From Bacteroidota bacterium (GTDB lineage Bacteria; Bacteroidota; Bacteroidia; Flavobacteriales; Crocinitomicaceae), in contig JAKQEZ010000157.1 in NCBI GenBank assembly GCA_029558435.1, positions 1-47,480 of the forward strand: DNA of 47,480 nucleotides, written 5' to 3'. The translations under genes and the position numbers were made by a program. The notes beneath the pieces are model-generated. The model searched no databases. It was given only the letters and a program-made list of their open reading frames with translations, and had not been told where the DNA came from. Positions 16,161 through 25,081 of this stretch are shown in pieces. Each line of letters opens with the position of its first letter. The stretch's first letter is position 1.

Positions 16161-16611
16161 ATCCCAATTTTTTGATAATTTCTGAATTGAAATAAGCTGG
16201 ATTTTCACTTACTTCTTCTGTTACCCAAGGTGGTAATTCAAAGTAGTCGTCTTCTGATTTTAATTCAATTTCGGCAAGAATCAAAGGCGCTAATTTTCCG
16301 TGAAATTCATCAATTTCCCAGGTTTTCCCCTCCCATTGAACTTCGTAGCGTGTTTTTTCTAAATAAGGCTGGGCATATTTTTCCAATAATTCCAACGCAT
16401 CGGAGTAGGGGATTTCATACTCGTATTCGTCACGAGAAATACCAACCGTTGCACCTTTTATGGTAATGTAGCCTTTTTCACCTTTTGTGCGAACACGAAG
16501 GCTAATTTTTTCATTCGATAAAAAATAACCCTGTTTGATGGATTTTCCTAGCAAAGGTTTATGTTCCTTCCAAAGTTGCTCGTTGACTAAAAATTTGCGT
16601 TCTATTTCCAT
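16159..16611 (-). CDS. CYTH domain protein (triphosphate tunnel enzyme family)
   Basis: A 150-residue single CYTH domain. It opens with the signature MEIERKFLV (ExExK), followed by alternating charged beta-strands: KISLRVRTKGEKGYITIKG, RDEYEYEIP, KTRYEVQWEGKTWEIDEFHG and LILAEIELKSED. These acidic and basic side chains line the tunnel that binds triphosphate and metal. Family members hydrolyse inorganic triphosphate or similar substrates; the exact substrate is not determined by sequence. An in-frame TTG at 16641 would add ten residues, but the ATG at 16611 places ExExK at the N-terminus as in the family. It ends at 16159, within the T-tract of the convergent terminator. Confidence 0.87.
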   Translation of the reverse strand: MEIERKFLVNEQLWKEHKPLLGKSIKQGYFLSNEKISLRVRTKGEKGYITIKGATVGISRDEYEYEIPYSDALELLEKYAQPYLEKTRYEVQWEGKTWEIDEFHGKLAPLILAEIELKSEDDYFELPPWVTEEVSENPAYFNSEIIKKLG

Positions 16612-16661
16612 GTAAAAAAAATAAGGTAATTTTATACTCAAAGTTACTAAAATAAACAGAT

Positions 16662-17543
16662 ATGAATAATCGTTTGCAAATAGTTGAACGTGCTAACATA
16701 AATGAAGAGAAATGGAACCAATTGTTGCAACGTTCTTCAGCTTCTGTTTATAATCAATTATACTTTTTAGATTCACTTTCAGAACATTGGTGTGCATTAA
16801 TTTATGATGATTACAAAGGAGCAATTGCTTTGCCCTATACCATTCGTTTGGGAGTTAAAGGTTTATTTACACCCAATTTCATTCGTTCACTATCTTGGTT
16901 AGGCGATTTGCCAAATGACTTTAATGATGTTGAAATAAAACTAAAAAATGAATTTAAACGAGCTAACTATCATATTGATCAACTGCTTTTTAAAGAGAGT
17001 ACAAAACGTGTTTATCAGCTAATTAAAAGTAGTGAGCAAATTAAAATAGGTTCGCAAACAAAAAGAGCTTTGAAAAAGTTTGAAAAATCTGGAATGATTA
17101 TTCAGCAAGTTGAAATTAGCCGTGGAATAGATTTAATTGTTAAAGAACTTCAAAATAAAGTGAAAAATTTGCGTGAAATTGACTTTGTTCGATTTAAACA
17201 ATTGCTACTTCATTATAATCTTTCTACCATTTCTTGTTGGACCGCACAAAAAAATGATAGTATTCATGCTTCATTAATTTTAATTGAATGGAATAACGAA
17301 GTGTTATACATAAAAGGTGGTGTTGATGAAATTGGAAAAAAAGAAGGTGCTATGCATGGTTTAATGCATCAAGTCATTCAAACAACATTGAAGCACAATA
17401 AAATTTTTAGTTTTGAAGGATCTACAATTGAGTCTGTACGCCAATTTAATTGTGGATTTGGAGCCGCTGATTCTGTTTATTATATGGTGAAATGGGATAA
17501 TAGTCCGTGGTGGTTTAAACTACTAAACAAACTCAGAAAGTAG
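16662..17543 (+). CDS. GNAT/FemAB-like acyltransferase-fold protein
   Basis: The 293 residues look like a double-GNAT (FemAB or Acetyltransf_6-like) protein. The N-terminal half contains WNQLLQRSSASVYNQLYFLDSLSEHWCALIYDDYKGAIALPY, typical of such proteins. A middle Lys-rich stretch reads KRALKKFEKSGM. The C-terminal half has SLILIEWNNEVLYIKGG and FSFEGSTIESVRQFNCGFGA, close to the acceptor/CoA region of FemAB relatives. Relatives transfer amino acids or acyl groups in wall or surface-polymer synthesis. No substrate can be named. The gene is free-standing, diverging from the CYTH gene and ending 3 bp from menC on the opposite strand. Confidence 0.6.
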   Translation: MNNRLQIVERANINEEKWNQLLQRSSASVYNQLYFLDSLSEHWCALIYDDYKGAIALPYTIRLGVKGLFTPNFIRSLSWLGDLPNDFNDVEIKLKNEFKRANYHIDQLLFKESTKRVYQLIKSSEQIKIGSQTKRALKKFEKSGMIIQQVEISRGIDLIVKELQNKVKNLREIDFVRFKQLLLHYNLSTISCWTAQKNDSIHASLILIEWNNEVLYIKGGVDEIGKKEGAMHGLMHQVIQTTLKHNKIFSFEGSTIESVRQFNCGFGAADSVYYMVKWDNSPWWFKLLNKLRK

Positions 17544-17546
17544 CAT

Positions 17547-18572
17547 TTAAGATTTCCAATAAATCATTCCTTGTTCCACAATTAGGCTTGTTTCGTGATT
17601 TTTCACATACAAACTTCCAGTTCCCAACCCTTGCGGGAGTTGGTTGTTGTATTCTGCGGTTAGTTCACAAATGGCTTTCAAACCAATGTTGGATTCCAAG
17701 GCACTCGTCATCCACCAAGCAATATTTTGTTCTTCGGCAAGTTGTATCCACTCTTTTGTACCCGAAATTCCACCGTGTAAACTTGGTTTTAGAATAATGA
17801 ATTGCGGTTGAATGCTTGTTAAAAGTTCAATTTTTTGTTGCTTTTCGTTGATGCCAATTAATTCTTCGTCTAAAGCAATTGGAGTAGGAGCGGAGTTACA
17901 CAATTCACGCATTACTTGCCATTGTCCGGCTTTGATAGGTTGCTCAATGGAATGAATGTCTAGTTGCGCCAAAAGTTCCAATACATTTTTTGCTTCTTGC
18001 GGAGAAAAAGCTCCGTTGGCATCCACACGCAAGGTGATGGTTTGTTGATCAAATTGTTGGCGTATAGATTTCAATAATCGGTATTCGGTGTCAAAATCAA
18101 TTGCGCCAATTTTCATTTTAATGGTTGTGAAACCAGCAGCCAATTTTTGTTCTATTTGCTCTTGCATAAAGACTTCATCACCCATCCAAATCAACCCGTT
18201 GATGGGTATTTTCTGATTTCCTTTCGAAAAATCGTTGTCAAAATAGATTTTATGCCCTCCATTTTGAAGGTCTAAAAATGCACATTCAACTCCAAATAAC
18301 AGTGAAGGAAAATCTTTTAATAGTTGCGATGCGTTTTCAAATGTCAATTCACCCGATTGAATTTGTGAGCAAACATTTTTTAATACAGCTTCATATTGAT
18401 CGTTGGATTGGTAATCGGGAGATAAATCGGGGATGATGCTGCATTCACCTGTTCCAACTACACCGTTTTTTTCAATTTCTAGTATCCACGAATGTTTAAT
18501 GTTCAAAACGCCCCTACTTGTTCCGGCTGGACGTTTAAATTCAAGAGGAGAATAGAAAAAACGAGCTTTCAT
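17547..18572 (-). CDS. menC: o-Succinylbenzoate synthase
   Basis: The 341 residues belong to the enolase/muconate-lactonizing superfamily with MenC features. The catalytic Lys152 and Lys154 are in TIKMKIG. Metal ligands Asp184 (RVDANGAF), Glu210 (SIEQPI) and Asp235 (LDEEL) are present, and the second base Lys262 is in ILKPSLHGG. The enzyme dehydrates SHCHC to o-succinylbenzoate in menaquinone synthesis. An in-frame ATG at 18629 would add 19 residues but overlaps menA. The ATG at 18572 begins MKARFFYSPLEFKRPAG, as in homologues, and lies one base after the menA stop, so menA-menC is an operon. The other men genes are not here. Confidence 0.9.
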   Translation of the reverse strand: MKARFFYSPLEFKRPAGTSRGVLNIKHSWILEIEKNGVVGTGECSIIPDLSPDYQSNDQYEAVLKNVCSQIQSGELTFENASQLLKDFPSLLFGVECAFLDLQNGGHKIYFDNDFSKGNQKIPINGLIWMGDEVFMQEQIEQKLAAGFTTIKMKIGAIDFDTEYRLLKSIRQQFDQQTITLRVDANGAFSPQEAKNVLELLAQLDIHSIEQPIKAGQWQVMRELCNSAPTPIALDEELIGINEKQQKIELLTSIQPQFIILKPSLHGGISGTKEWIQLAEEQNIAWWMTSALESNIGLKAICELTAEYNNQLPQGLGTGSLYVKNHETSLIVEQGMIYWKS

Positions 18573-18573
18573 T

Positions 18574-19473
18574 TTACAACCAAATGGAGATGAAATAAAG
18601 AACAGCGATTGCAAAAGTGGAAAGAGCAACTACTTTTAATTCAGGATCAAACGCTTTGGTGTCTTGAACCTTTGCTACTTTGTATACGTGTAATAACAAG
18701 GAAACAGCTGGTAATAATGCAATATAGCTTATTACTTGATTGCTCTTTTGAATGAAAAACACCAACACTACCAAAGCAATAATAATCAGCAGCGTATGAT
18801 AAATTTTAGCATTATTAATTCCCATTTTCACTACTAACGTATTCTTTTGTGCGTTTTTGTCTGAGAAATAATCACGCATGTTGTTTAAATTCAATACAGC
18901 GGTACTCAACAAGCCAATTGTAATGGCAGGATAAATGTTGTTCCAATCAAATTGTTTTGCAAAAAGCGGATAAACACCCAGAACACTCACCAATCCAAAG
19001 AAAATAAACACCATCACATCGCCCAATCCGTGATAGCCATAAGCTTTTTTACCAACAGTGTAGGTAATTGCAGCAATGATGCACAAAATAGCCAACATTA
19101 CGTAATACCAAATGGTGGCAAGAGGCATTTGTTGCGTTCCAAAATAAATAAGCAAACAAGCAGATACAAAACTTAAAATGGAGGTGAAAACAACGGCAGA
19201 TTTCATTTCTTTTTGCGAAATAACACCCGATTGTATGGCTCTTGTTGGACCAACACGTTCTTCATTGTCGGTTCCCTTCACGCCATCACCATAATCGTTT
19301 GCCAAATTGGAAAGAATTTGAAACAACAACGTAGTTAAAATGGCCAATGAAAAAATTGTCCAATCAATAAAACCCTGTTGAAATGCAATGGCAGCTCCAA
19401 AAATTATTCCCGACAAACTTAAAGGCAAGGTTCGTGGACGAATAGCTACTATCCAAGCTTGTTTTTTGGTCAT
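18574..19473 (-). CDS. menA: 1,4-Dihydroxy-2-naphthoate polyprenyltransferase
   Basis: A 299-residue UbiA-superfamily membrane protein with eight or nine membrane helices. The first Asp-rich motif is N59-D-x-x-D63 in LANDYGDGVKG, followed by TDNEERVGPTRAIQSG, which is characteristic of MenA. A second Asp-containing region is NNMRDYFSDKNAQKNT. It prenylates DHNA to demethylmenaquinone at the inner membrane. It begins 9 bp after the preceding CarboxypepD-like gene and ends one base before menC. Menaquinone is the usual respiratory quinone of Bacteroidota, consistent with the host. Confidence 0.92.
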   Translation of the reverse strand: MTKKQAWIVAIRPRTLPLSLSGIIFGAAIAFQQGFIDWTIFSLAILTTLLFQILSNLANDYGDGVKGTDNEERVGPTRAIQSGVISQKEMKSAVVFTSILSFVSACLLIYFGTQQMPLATIWYYVMLAILCIIAAITYTVGKKAYGYHGLGDVMVFIFFGLVSVLGVYPLFAKQFDWNNIYPAITIGLLSTAVLNLNNMRDYFSDKNAQKNTLVVKMGINNAKIYHTLLIIIALVVLVFFIQKSNQVISYIALLPAVSLLLHVYKVAKVQDTKAFDPELKVVALSTFAIAVLYFISIWL

Positions 19474-19482
19474 GTAATTTGT

Positions 19483-20127
19483 TTATTGACGTTTTAACTT
19501 ACCTTCTTTCCAGTCTTTCACAAATTTAGACCAAGCAAATGGGTTGAGCAGGTTGTTTCCTGGAATTTGTCCTCTGGTATAAATCTTTGTATTCATTTGA
19601 TTTTGAACAACGCCATGCGCTAATGATGCATCCGATTTAACACGAGCAGCAGCAAAAGCTAAACTTTCTCCTGATAACTCACGTTGTGCACGCTTGATTG
19701 CATCATCTGTTGGGTTCATTTCCACAAAATAGCGGGCGAAATCCTCTTTTGAAGGCCATGGATAAACGGTTACTTCAGGTAAATTAACCGTGTCTTTTTC
19801 CAACATGTGAATAATTGAATAACGATTTTCTGTTAATGTATCTGGCACAACAAACATCGATGTTTTATAACCGTAATAAGAGAAATACAACGTATCACTT
19901 GGTAGAACAACCAACGAAAAATAACCATAGTAATCAGCCATCACCCCTCTTTTTTGTGTTTTATCATAAATGGTGGTGTAAGGCATGGTATTCAACTCTG
20001 TTTCAGAAACTACTACGCCAGATAGTTGAATTAATTTTGTAGTGTCAATCTGTTGTTGAGCATTGATTTTACTCATTGCTACAAAAAGTAAAAGAAACAC
20101 TAACACACTATTTTTTAAGTTTTTCAT
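19483..20127 (-). CDS. Exported protein with CarboxypepD regulatory-like domain
   Basis: The 214 residues start MKNLKNSVLVFLLLFVAMSKINAQ, a signal peptide. Next comes a beta-sandwich of the carboxypeptidase regulatory-like type (about 40-120: LSGVVVSETELNTMPYTTI, GYFSLVVLPSDTLYFSYYGYKT). A second, mostly helical half contains LPEVTVYPWPSKEDFARYFVEM. This pattern is widespread among Bacteroidota envelope proteins of unknown role. A TTG at 20151 is in frame, but the ATG at 20127 gives a normal signal peptide. It is the first gene of the menA-menC group by spacing (9 bp to menA), yet no quinone-related role can be inferred from sequence. Confidence 0.75.
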   Translation of the reverse strand: MKNLKNSVLVFLLLFVAMSKINAQQQIDTTKLIQLSGVVVSETELNTMPYTTIYDKTQKRGVMADYYGYFSLVVLPSDTLYFSYYGYKTSMFVVPDTLTENRYSIIHMLEKDTVNLPEVTVYPWPSKEDFARYFVEMNPTDDAIKRAQRELSGESLAFAAARVKSDASLAHGVVQNQMNTKIYTRGQIPGNNLLNPFAWSKFVKDWKEGKLKRQ

Positions 20128-20201
20128 ATAACAAGTATAATTGATTTTCAAGCGGAATATTATTTTTTTAATAAAGTTAACATTTTTTTATCGTTTATTG
20201 A

Positions 20202-20777
20202 TTAATTCATGCAATTACAGGGTGCACTCAGTACTAATTTTGTGTTGGGAAACATTTTTTTTAACTTGTTTTGTCCTTCTTGGTTAATTTGCACTCCCGA
20301 AAAATCAATCAATTTCAATGTTTTTATTGTTGTCATTTCTATTGGGAGATGATCAACGGCAGTGTACCACAAATCCAATGTTTTTAACTGTTGGCAATTT
20401 TCAATACATGCAGGAACGGCATCTATGTAAATGTTTCTATTGAGAATCAAGGTTTCAAGTTGCTTTAATTGGCAGATTTCATTTGGAAAATACTCCAATA
20501 TGTTTTTTTCGGCATTCAAATAGGTTAAATGCTCCAATTGCTCTATGCCGTTTAAATTTTTTAGTTTGTTTTTACCAACATTCAACGAAGTGACGTTTTT
20601 GAACTTAAAAACGATGGGAGGCAACTGTTGCAATTTCATTTTTTGTAAATCAATAGCAAACACCGAATCTACGTGTGCAGTTTTCAACTCAGCAAGAGTG
20701 TACTGTTTGATTGACTGATTTTGTGCAAAACCAACACTAATGAATAGTATCGAAATAATGGCGAGAATATGCTTCAT
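20202..20777 (-). CDS. Secreted leucine-rich repeat protein
   Basis: The 191 residues start MKHILAIISILFISVGFAQ, a signal peptide. About five leucine-rich repeats follow (LQQLPPIVFKFKNVTSLNVGKNKLKNLNGIEQLEHLTYLNAEKN and on), spaced about 23 residues apart. A C-terminal APCNC pair of cysteines may cap the solenoid. It probably binds a protein partner in the envelope or outside the cell; nothing more can be said. Its start lies inside ribF: the two frames overlap by 41 bases, unusually long for this genome, where overlaps are otherwise 8-20. The overlap implies co-transcription and perhaps coupled translation. Confidence 0.8.
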   Translation of the reverse strand: MKHILAIISILFISVGFAQNQSIKQYTLAELKTAHVDSVFAIDLQKMKLQQLPPIVFKFKNVTSLNVGKNKLKNLNGIEQLEHLTYLNAEKNILEYFPNEICQLKQLETLILNRNIYIDAVPACIENCQQLKTLDLWYTAVDHLPIEMTTIKTLKLIDFSGVQINQEGQNKLKKMFPNTKLVLSAPCNCMN

Positions 20778-21678
20778 CTTTTTTCATTTGTTCGATTAAC
20801 ACGTCGATAGAACTAAACTTTTCTGATGGACGTATCAAATGCAATAATTCTACCTCTAAAATTGTGCCGTATAAATCTCCTTGAAAGTCGAGTAAACAAA
20901 CTTCAATGGTGCGTTGCCCATTTTCTGCAATGGTTGGGTTGGTGCCTATGCTCAATAATCCTTTGTGTTTTTCACCCGTTTGTGTTGTTGCAAAAACAAT
21001 GTAAACACCATCAATTGGAAGTAATTTTAGGTTGCTTTTTAAATCTAGATTGGCAGTTGGAAAACCAAAAGTTCTTCCCAATTGTTTACCTTTAACAACT
21101 TCGCCTTTTATGCTAAATGGACTTCCTAAATATGTATTTGCTGTTTCAATATCTCCTTTTTGAATGGCCGTTCTAATTTTGGTGGAGCTAATGTTTACTT
21201 CATCAATTTCTTCAGCAGAAATTTCGGTAATTCCAAAACCAAATTGGGGTGCAACTTTTTTCAAAAACTCAATATTGCCCTCTCTGCCTTTTCCAAAATG
21301 ATGGTCGTAGCCTATCACCAAATGTTTAACACCTAATTGATTTACTAAGAATTTTTCTACAAATTCCATAGCAGATAATTGCGAAAAATCGGTAGTGAAT
21401 GGTTGAATGATAATGTTTTGCAATCCTGTTGAGGCAAGTTTATCTAACTTTTCTTCTTGAGTTTGAAGTAATTTTATCCCATGATTATCCGGCTGAATAA
21501 CCATTTTGGGATGTGGATAAAATGTAAATAACACCGATTCACCTCCAATCTCAGTAGCTTTTTGGTTCAAGTAAGCAATTATTTTTTGATGTCCCAAATG
21601 CACACCATCAAACGTTCCGATGGTAAGCACCGGATTTTTGATTTCTTTTACTTGCTCTAAACCTTCAAAAACTCTCAT
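20737..21678 (-). CDS. ribF: Bifunctional riboflavin kinase/FAD synthetase
   Basis: The 313 residues have the N-terminal nucleotidyltransferase domain with LTIGTFDGVHLGHQ and VLFTFYPHPKMV, then VIGYDHHFGKGREG, NISSTKIR and YLGSPF. The C-terminal kinase domain has GKQLGRTFGFPTANLDL, LPIDGVYIV, KGLLSIGTNPTI and the catalytic Glu in IEVCLLDFQGDLYG. It converts riboflavin to FMN and then FAD. An ATG at 21717 would add 13 hydrophobic residues; the ATG at 21678 is preferred as it puts GTFDGVH at the family's usual distance from the start. It lies 55 bp after ftsH. Confidence 0.93.
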   Translation of the reverse strand: MRVFEGLEQVKEIKNPVLTIGTFDGVHLGHQKIIAYLNQKATEIGGESVLFTFYPHPKMVIQPDNHGIKLLQTQEEKLDKLASTGLQNIIIQPFTTDFSQLSAMEFVEKFLVNQLGVKHLVIGYDHHFGKGREGNIEFLKKVAPQFGFGITEISAEEIDEVNISSTKIRTAIQKGDIETANTYLGSPFSIKGEVVKGKQLGRTFGFPTANLDLKSNLKLLPIDGVYIVFATTQTGEKHKGLLSIGTNPTIAENGQRTIEVCLLDFQGDLYGTILEVELLHLIRPSEKFSSIDVLIEQMKKDEAYSRHYFDTIH

Positions 21679-21733
21679 GAGTAGAATCGAAAATTGTAAA
21701 AAAAACTGCCCGATCAACAGACAGCCTTTCTTT

Positions 21734-23848
21734 TTATGCTATTGGTTCTTCTTTTTGTTCGTCTTTGGCTTCATAAGAAGGTTGTTCAACTTCTTGTTCA
21801 GAAGATTTTACAGTTGCTGTATCCTCCGTTGATTCATTGGCAACCGTTTCAGCTTTTAATTCTTCTGGAACTTCAACTTTTTGCAAATCTTCTTGCACGT
21901 GTTCTTTATCCCACGGACGTTTACCAAAAATTTCTTCCAAATCTTCTTTAAAAATCACTTCTGCAGAAAGCAATTTCTCTGCCAATTGTGTCAACTTGTC
22001 TTTATTTTCAGACAAGATTTGCAAAGCACGTTGGTATTGTGATTCAATAAGCTTGCTTACTTCCTCATCAATAATACGAGCTGTTTCTTCAGAGTAAGGT
22101 TTTTGGAACGACTCTCTACCTTGTGAATCGTAGTAAGAAATATTACCAATTCTATCGTTCAAACCATAAATAGAAACCATGGCGTAGGCTTGTTTGGTAA
22201 CTTTTTCCAAATCGCTTAACGCACCAGTTGAAATTCTTCCAAAAATTAATTGTTCTGCAGCTCTACCACCCAATGCCGAACACATATCATCTAAAATTTG
22301 CTCGGTGGTAGTAATGCTTCTTTCTTCTGGTAAATACCATGCTGCGCCAAGTGATTGCCCACGAGGAACAATTGTCACTTTCACCAAAGGATGTGCGTGT
22401 TCCAACATCCAAGAAATCGTTGCGTGTCCAGCTTCGTGGAAGGCAATAGAACGTTTTTCATCTTTTGTAATGATTTTGTTTTTCTTTTCCAATCCACCAA
22501 CAATACGGTCAACTGCGTCTAAGAAATCTTGTTTTTCAACTTCTTTTTTCTCTTTTCTAGCAGCAATTAACGCCGCTTCGTTACACAAATTAGCAATATC
22601 TGCTCCAGAGAAACCTGGTGTTTGCTTGGATAAGAAATTAATATCAATATCTTTTGCCAATTTTAACGGTTTCAAGTGAACTCCAAAAATTTCCTTGCGT
22701 TCGTTAATATCGGGCATATCCACATAAATTTGACGGTCAAAACGACCAGCACGCATCAACGCTTTGTCCAAAATATCGGCGCGGTTGGTTGCGGCCAAGA
22801 TGATAACACCCGAGTTCGTACCAAAACCATCCATTTCTGTCAACAATTGGTTCAAGGTGTTTTCGCGTTCATCGTTTGAGCTAAATCCACCGTTTTTACT
22901 TCTGGCACGTCCAATTGCATCAATTTCGTCAATGAAAATGATAGAGGGTGATTTTTCTTTAGCTTGCTTGAATAAATCGCGCACACGTGATGCACCTACA
23001 CCCACAAACATTTCAACGAAATCTGAACCAGATAGTGAGAAGAAAGGCACTTTTGCTTCACCTGCAACAGCTTTTGCTAATAAGGTTTTACCTGTTCCTG
23101 GAGGGCCTACAAGTAAAGCTCCTTTTGGAATTTTAGCACCTAATTCAGTATATTTCTTAGGGTTTTTAAGGAATTCAACAATTTCTTGAATTTCTTCTTT
23201 AGCACCTTGCAATCCAGCCACATCTTTAAATGTAACATTGGTTGATTTGCCGTTCTCAAATACCTGAGCACGCGATTTTCCAATGTTGAAAATTTGACCA
23301 CCAGGTCCACCACCGCCACCAGACATTCTACGCATGATAAACATCCACAATCCAAAAATTAGGATAATAGGCAATAAGAAACCAAGGATACTCATCAAAT
23401 AATCGTATTCTGTTTCAGAAGTGTAGGATATCGGTTGCTTGTTTTTAGCCTTCAATTCTTTGTTTATTTCTTCCAATTTCTTTTCAAAATTGCCATTGTC
23501 AGAAATGTTTAACTCCAAATTTTCTTTTTCTTGTGTTTTATTTCTAAAGTCTTTGTTTTTCTTTAGATAGGCTGTTATAGCTTTAAACTGAGGGTTGTCA
23601 GTTTCTTTTAAGTACTCAGATCCTTCTTTACTCAAGCGGATATCAACACGAAGTTTATTGATAACGATTGCAACATTTTCAACATAACCACTGTCGGCTA
23701 ATGTTTCAAATTGGGCCATTGTTTTCAATGGAATTTTACTGTTGGTGCTGTAGTAGTATTGGTAAGCAATTAATCCAATACCTAAAATGGCATACACCCA
23801 ATATATTGAAAAAGGTGTTTTCTTATTTGAATTCTTGTTTTTTTGCAT
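21734..23848 (-). CDS. ftsH: ATP-dependent zinc metalloprotease FtsH
   Basis: The 704 residues have two membrane helices (about 14-33 and 152-172) flanking a periplasmic domain. The AAA+ module has Walker A GPPGTGKT (248-255), Walker B IIFIDEIDAIG and the second region of homology ending RAGRFDRQ. The zinc site is HEAGH (471-475). A long acidic C-terminal tail is typical of Bacteroidota FtsH. It degrades misassembled membrane proteins and some soluble regulators. An ATG at 23899 would overlap rsfS and add 17 residues. The ATG at 23848, 16 bases after the rsfS stop, is preferred. The order rsfS-ftsH-ribF is consistent with one transcript. Confidence 0.95.
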   Translation of the reverse strand: MQKNKNSNKKTPFSIYWVYAILGIGLIAYQYYYSTNSKIPLKTMAQFETLADSGYVENVAIVINKLRVDIRLSKEGSEYLKETDNPQFKAITAYLKKNKDFRNKTQEKENLELNISDNGNFEKKLEEINKELKAKNKQPISYTSETEYDYLMSILGFLLPIILIFGLWMFIMRRMSGGGGGPGGQIFNIGKSRAQVFENGKSTNVTFKDVAGLQGAKEEIQEIVEFLKNPKKYTELGAKIPKGALLVGPPGTGKTLLAKAVAGEAKVPFFSLSGSDFVEMFVGVGASRVRDLFKQAKEKSPSIIFIDEIDAIGRARSKNGGFSSNDERENTLNQLLTEMDGFGTNSGVIILAATNRADILDKALMRAGRFDRQIYVDMPDINERKEIFGVHLKPLKLAKDIDINFLSKQTPGFSGADIANLCNEAALIAARKEKKEVEKQDFLDAVDRIVGGLEKKNKIITKDEKRSIAFHEAGHATISWMLEHAHPLVKVTIVPRGQSLGAAWYLPEERSITTTEQILDDMCSALGGRAAEQLIFGRISTGALSDLEKVTKQAYAMVSIYGLNDRIGNISYYDSQGRESFQKPYSEETARIIDEEVSKLIESQYQRALQILSENKDKLTQLAEKLLSAEVIFKEDLEEIFGKRPWDKEHVQEDLQKVEVPEELKAETVANESTEDTATVKSSEQEVEQPSYEAKDEQKEEPIA

Positions 23849-23864
23849 CTTGTTGTTGTTTTTT

Positions 23865-24239
23865 TTAGTGTAAGTCAGGGATTTGCGTAATTTTAGCATC
23901 TGCCCATAAATCTTCTAAGTCATAAAATCCTCTCAATTCTTTGTAGAATACATGGGCTACAACATTTACATAATCTAGCAAAATCCATTCACTACCGTTT
24001 TTGCCTTCCACATGCCAAGGTTTTTCTTGCAATTCTTTTCGTGTTAAACGCTGAATGGCATTGCTAATTCCATCCACTTGTGTACTAGATTCACCACTAC
24101 AAATGATGAAGAAATCACAAATGGCGCCTGGAATTTTACGCAAGTCCATTACGGTGATGTTTTTTGCCTTGTTCTCTTGCATCCCTTCAACTATTGTATC
24201 ACACAATAATTCGGAACTGATTTTCTTTTCTTTTTGCAT
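23865..24239 (-). CDS. rsfS: Ribosomal silencing factor RsfS
   Basis: The 124 residues match RsfS/Iojap: ICDFFIICSGESSTQVDGISNAI, then PWHVEGKNGSEWILLDYVNVVAHVFYKELRGFYDLEDLWADA. RsfS binds uL14 on the large ribosomal subunit and blocks joining with the small subunit when nutrients are low. Length is typical. It is the first gene of the long leftward cluster and has a -7 box directly upstream, opposite to birA. Confidence 0.93.
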   Translation of the reverse strand: MQKEKKISSELLCDTIVEGMQENKAKNITVMDLRKIPGAICDFFIICSGESSTQVDGISNAIQRLTRKELQEKPWHVEGKNGSEWILLDYVNVVAHVFYKELRGFYDLEDLWADAKITQIPDLH

Positions 24240-24257
24240 TAATTTCTTTCGTATTTA

Positions 24258-24265
24258 CAAATCTA
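24258..24265 (-). promoter_or_regulatory. Bacteroidota -7 box (TAGATTTG) for rsfS-ftsH-ribF
   Basis: On the minus strand TAGATTTG fits TAnnTTTG and lies 18 bp before the rsfS ATG. It is the only such box seen upstream of the leftward cluster. Confidence 0.5.
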
Positions 24266-24313
24266 ATGCTATTTTTAATTTTACTTCATATATTCGTCAA
24301 AGAAATAAAATTA

Positions 24314-25051
24314 ATGAATCAAATTGGATGTAAAATTATCCACCTGACTAGCGTGGATTCTACTAGCAACTATGTTGCCAATCTCCAAAAAGAGGGTGTT
24401 TTGGCACATGGAACTGCAATAATTGCAGACGAGCAAACGCAGGGACGTGGACAACGAGGTACCGTTTGGAACACCACTCCCGGGCTTAATCTAACCATGT
24501 CATTTTATGTAGAATATACTGATTTATCGATTGAAAATCAAACAAGTATCCATCATTGGGTAGCAATTTCTGTTGTTGAATTTCTACGAAAATTGGGCGT
24601 GGAAACTTGTATAAAATGGCCAAATGACATTCTTGCAGGAAGTGGCAAAATGGCAGGTATTTTAATTGAAAACACATTGGCGGGTAAATTCATTAAATCG
24701 TCTATTATTGGTATTGGTTTAAATGTCAATCAAACAGATTTTGGCGATGTGAATGGTACGAGCATAAAACTAGAAACAGGTAATAATTTTCCAGTTGCAG
24801 AAATAGCTCAGAAACTATTGCTTGAGCTGGATCAACAATACAGCCGTCTGACCTACAAAGCGTTTAAAGCACTAAAAACAGATTACTTGAAGAATTTATG
24901 GAGAATGAACCAAGAAGTGCGTTTTATTCGAAACAATCAACTTGAAAGAGGAACAATTTTAGGTGTCAATGATGGCGGTTTGTTGGAAATGCAAACACAA
25001 CATGGAGTTGAATATTTTGATTTGAAAGAAGTGAAATTCATGCTTGATTGA
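24314..25051 (+). CDS. birA: Biotin--[acetyl-CoA-carboxylase] ligase
   Basis: The 245 residues form the catalytic and C-terminal domains of biotin protein ligase. They include the biotinyl-AMP loop GRGQRG (44-49), VWNTTPGLNLTMSF, KWPNDI (101-106) with a following GKMAGIL, and IIGIGLNVNQ. No N-terminal helix-turn-helix is present, so it is a monofunctional ligase that attaches biotin to carboxylase carrier proteins and not a repressor. An upstream ATG at 24266 would add 16 hydrophobic residues that reach the rsfS promoter. The ATG at 24314 gives the normal family start (MNQIGCKIIHLTSVDSTSNY). Confidence 0.92.
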   Translation: MNQIGCKIIHLTSVDSTSNYVANLQKEGVLAHGTAIIADEQTQGRGQRGTVWNTTPGLNLTMSFYVEYTDLSIENQTSIHHWVAISVVEFLRKLGVETCIKWPNDILAGSGKMAGILIENTLAGKFIKSSIIGIGLNVNQTDFGDVNGTSIKLETGNNFPVAEIAQKLLLELDQQYSRLTYKAFKALKTDYLKNLWRMNQEVRFIRNNQLERGTILGVNDGGLLEMQTQHGVEYFDLKEVKFMLD

Positions 25052-25061
25052 CCTTAATTCT

Positions 25062-25069
25062 TAACTTTG
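25062..25069 (+). promoter_or_regulatory. Bacteroidota -7 box (TAACTTTG) before the amidohydrolase
   Basis: TAACTTTG fits TAnnTTTG, just after the birA stop and only 12 bp before the ATG at 25082. If used, the transcript would be nearly leaderless. It also argues against the in-frame TTG at 25067, which lies inside the box. Confidence 0.45.
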
Positions 25070-25081
25070 CAAATAAAAAAT

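Noticed and set aside
22194..22679. 161-codon plus-strand open frame inside ftsH
   Set aside because: It lies entirely antisense to the conserved AAA+ and protease coding sequence, with no promoter, and its product has no recognisable domain. It is a by-product of the ftsH codon pattern.
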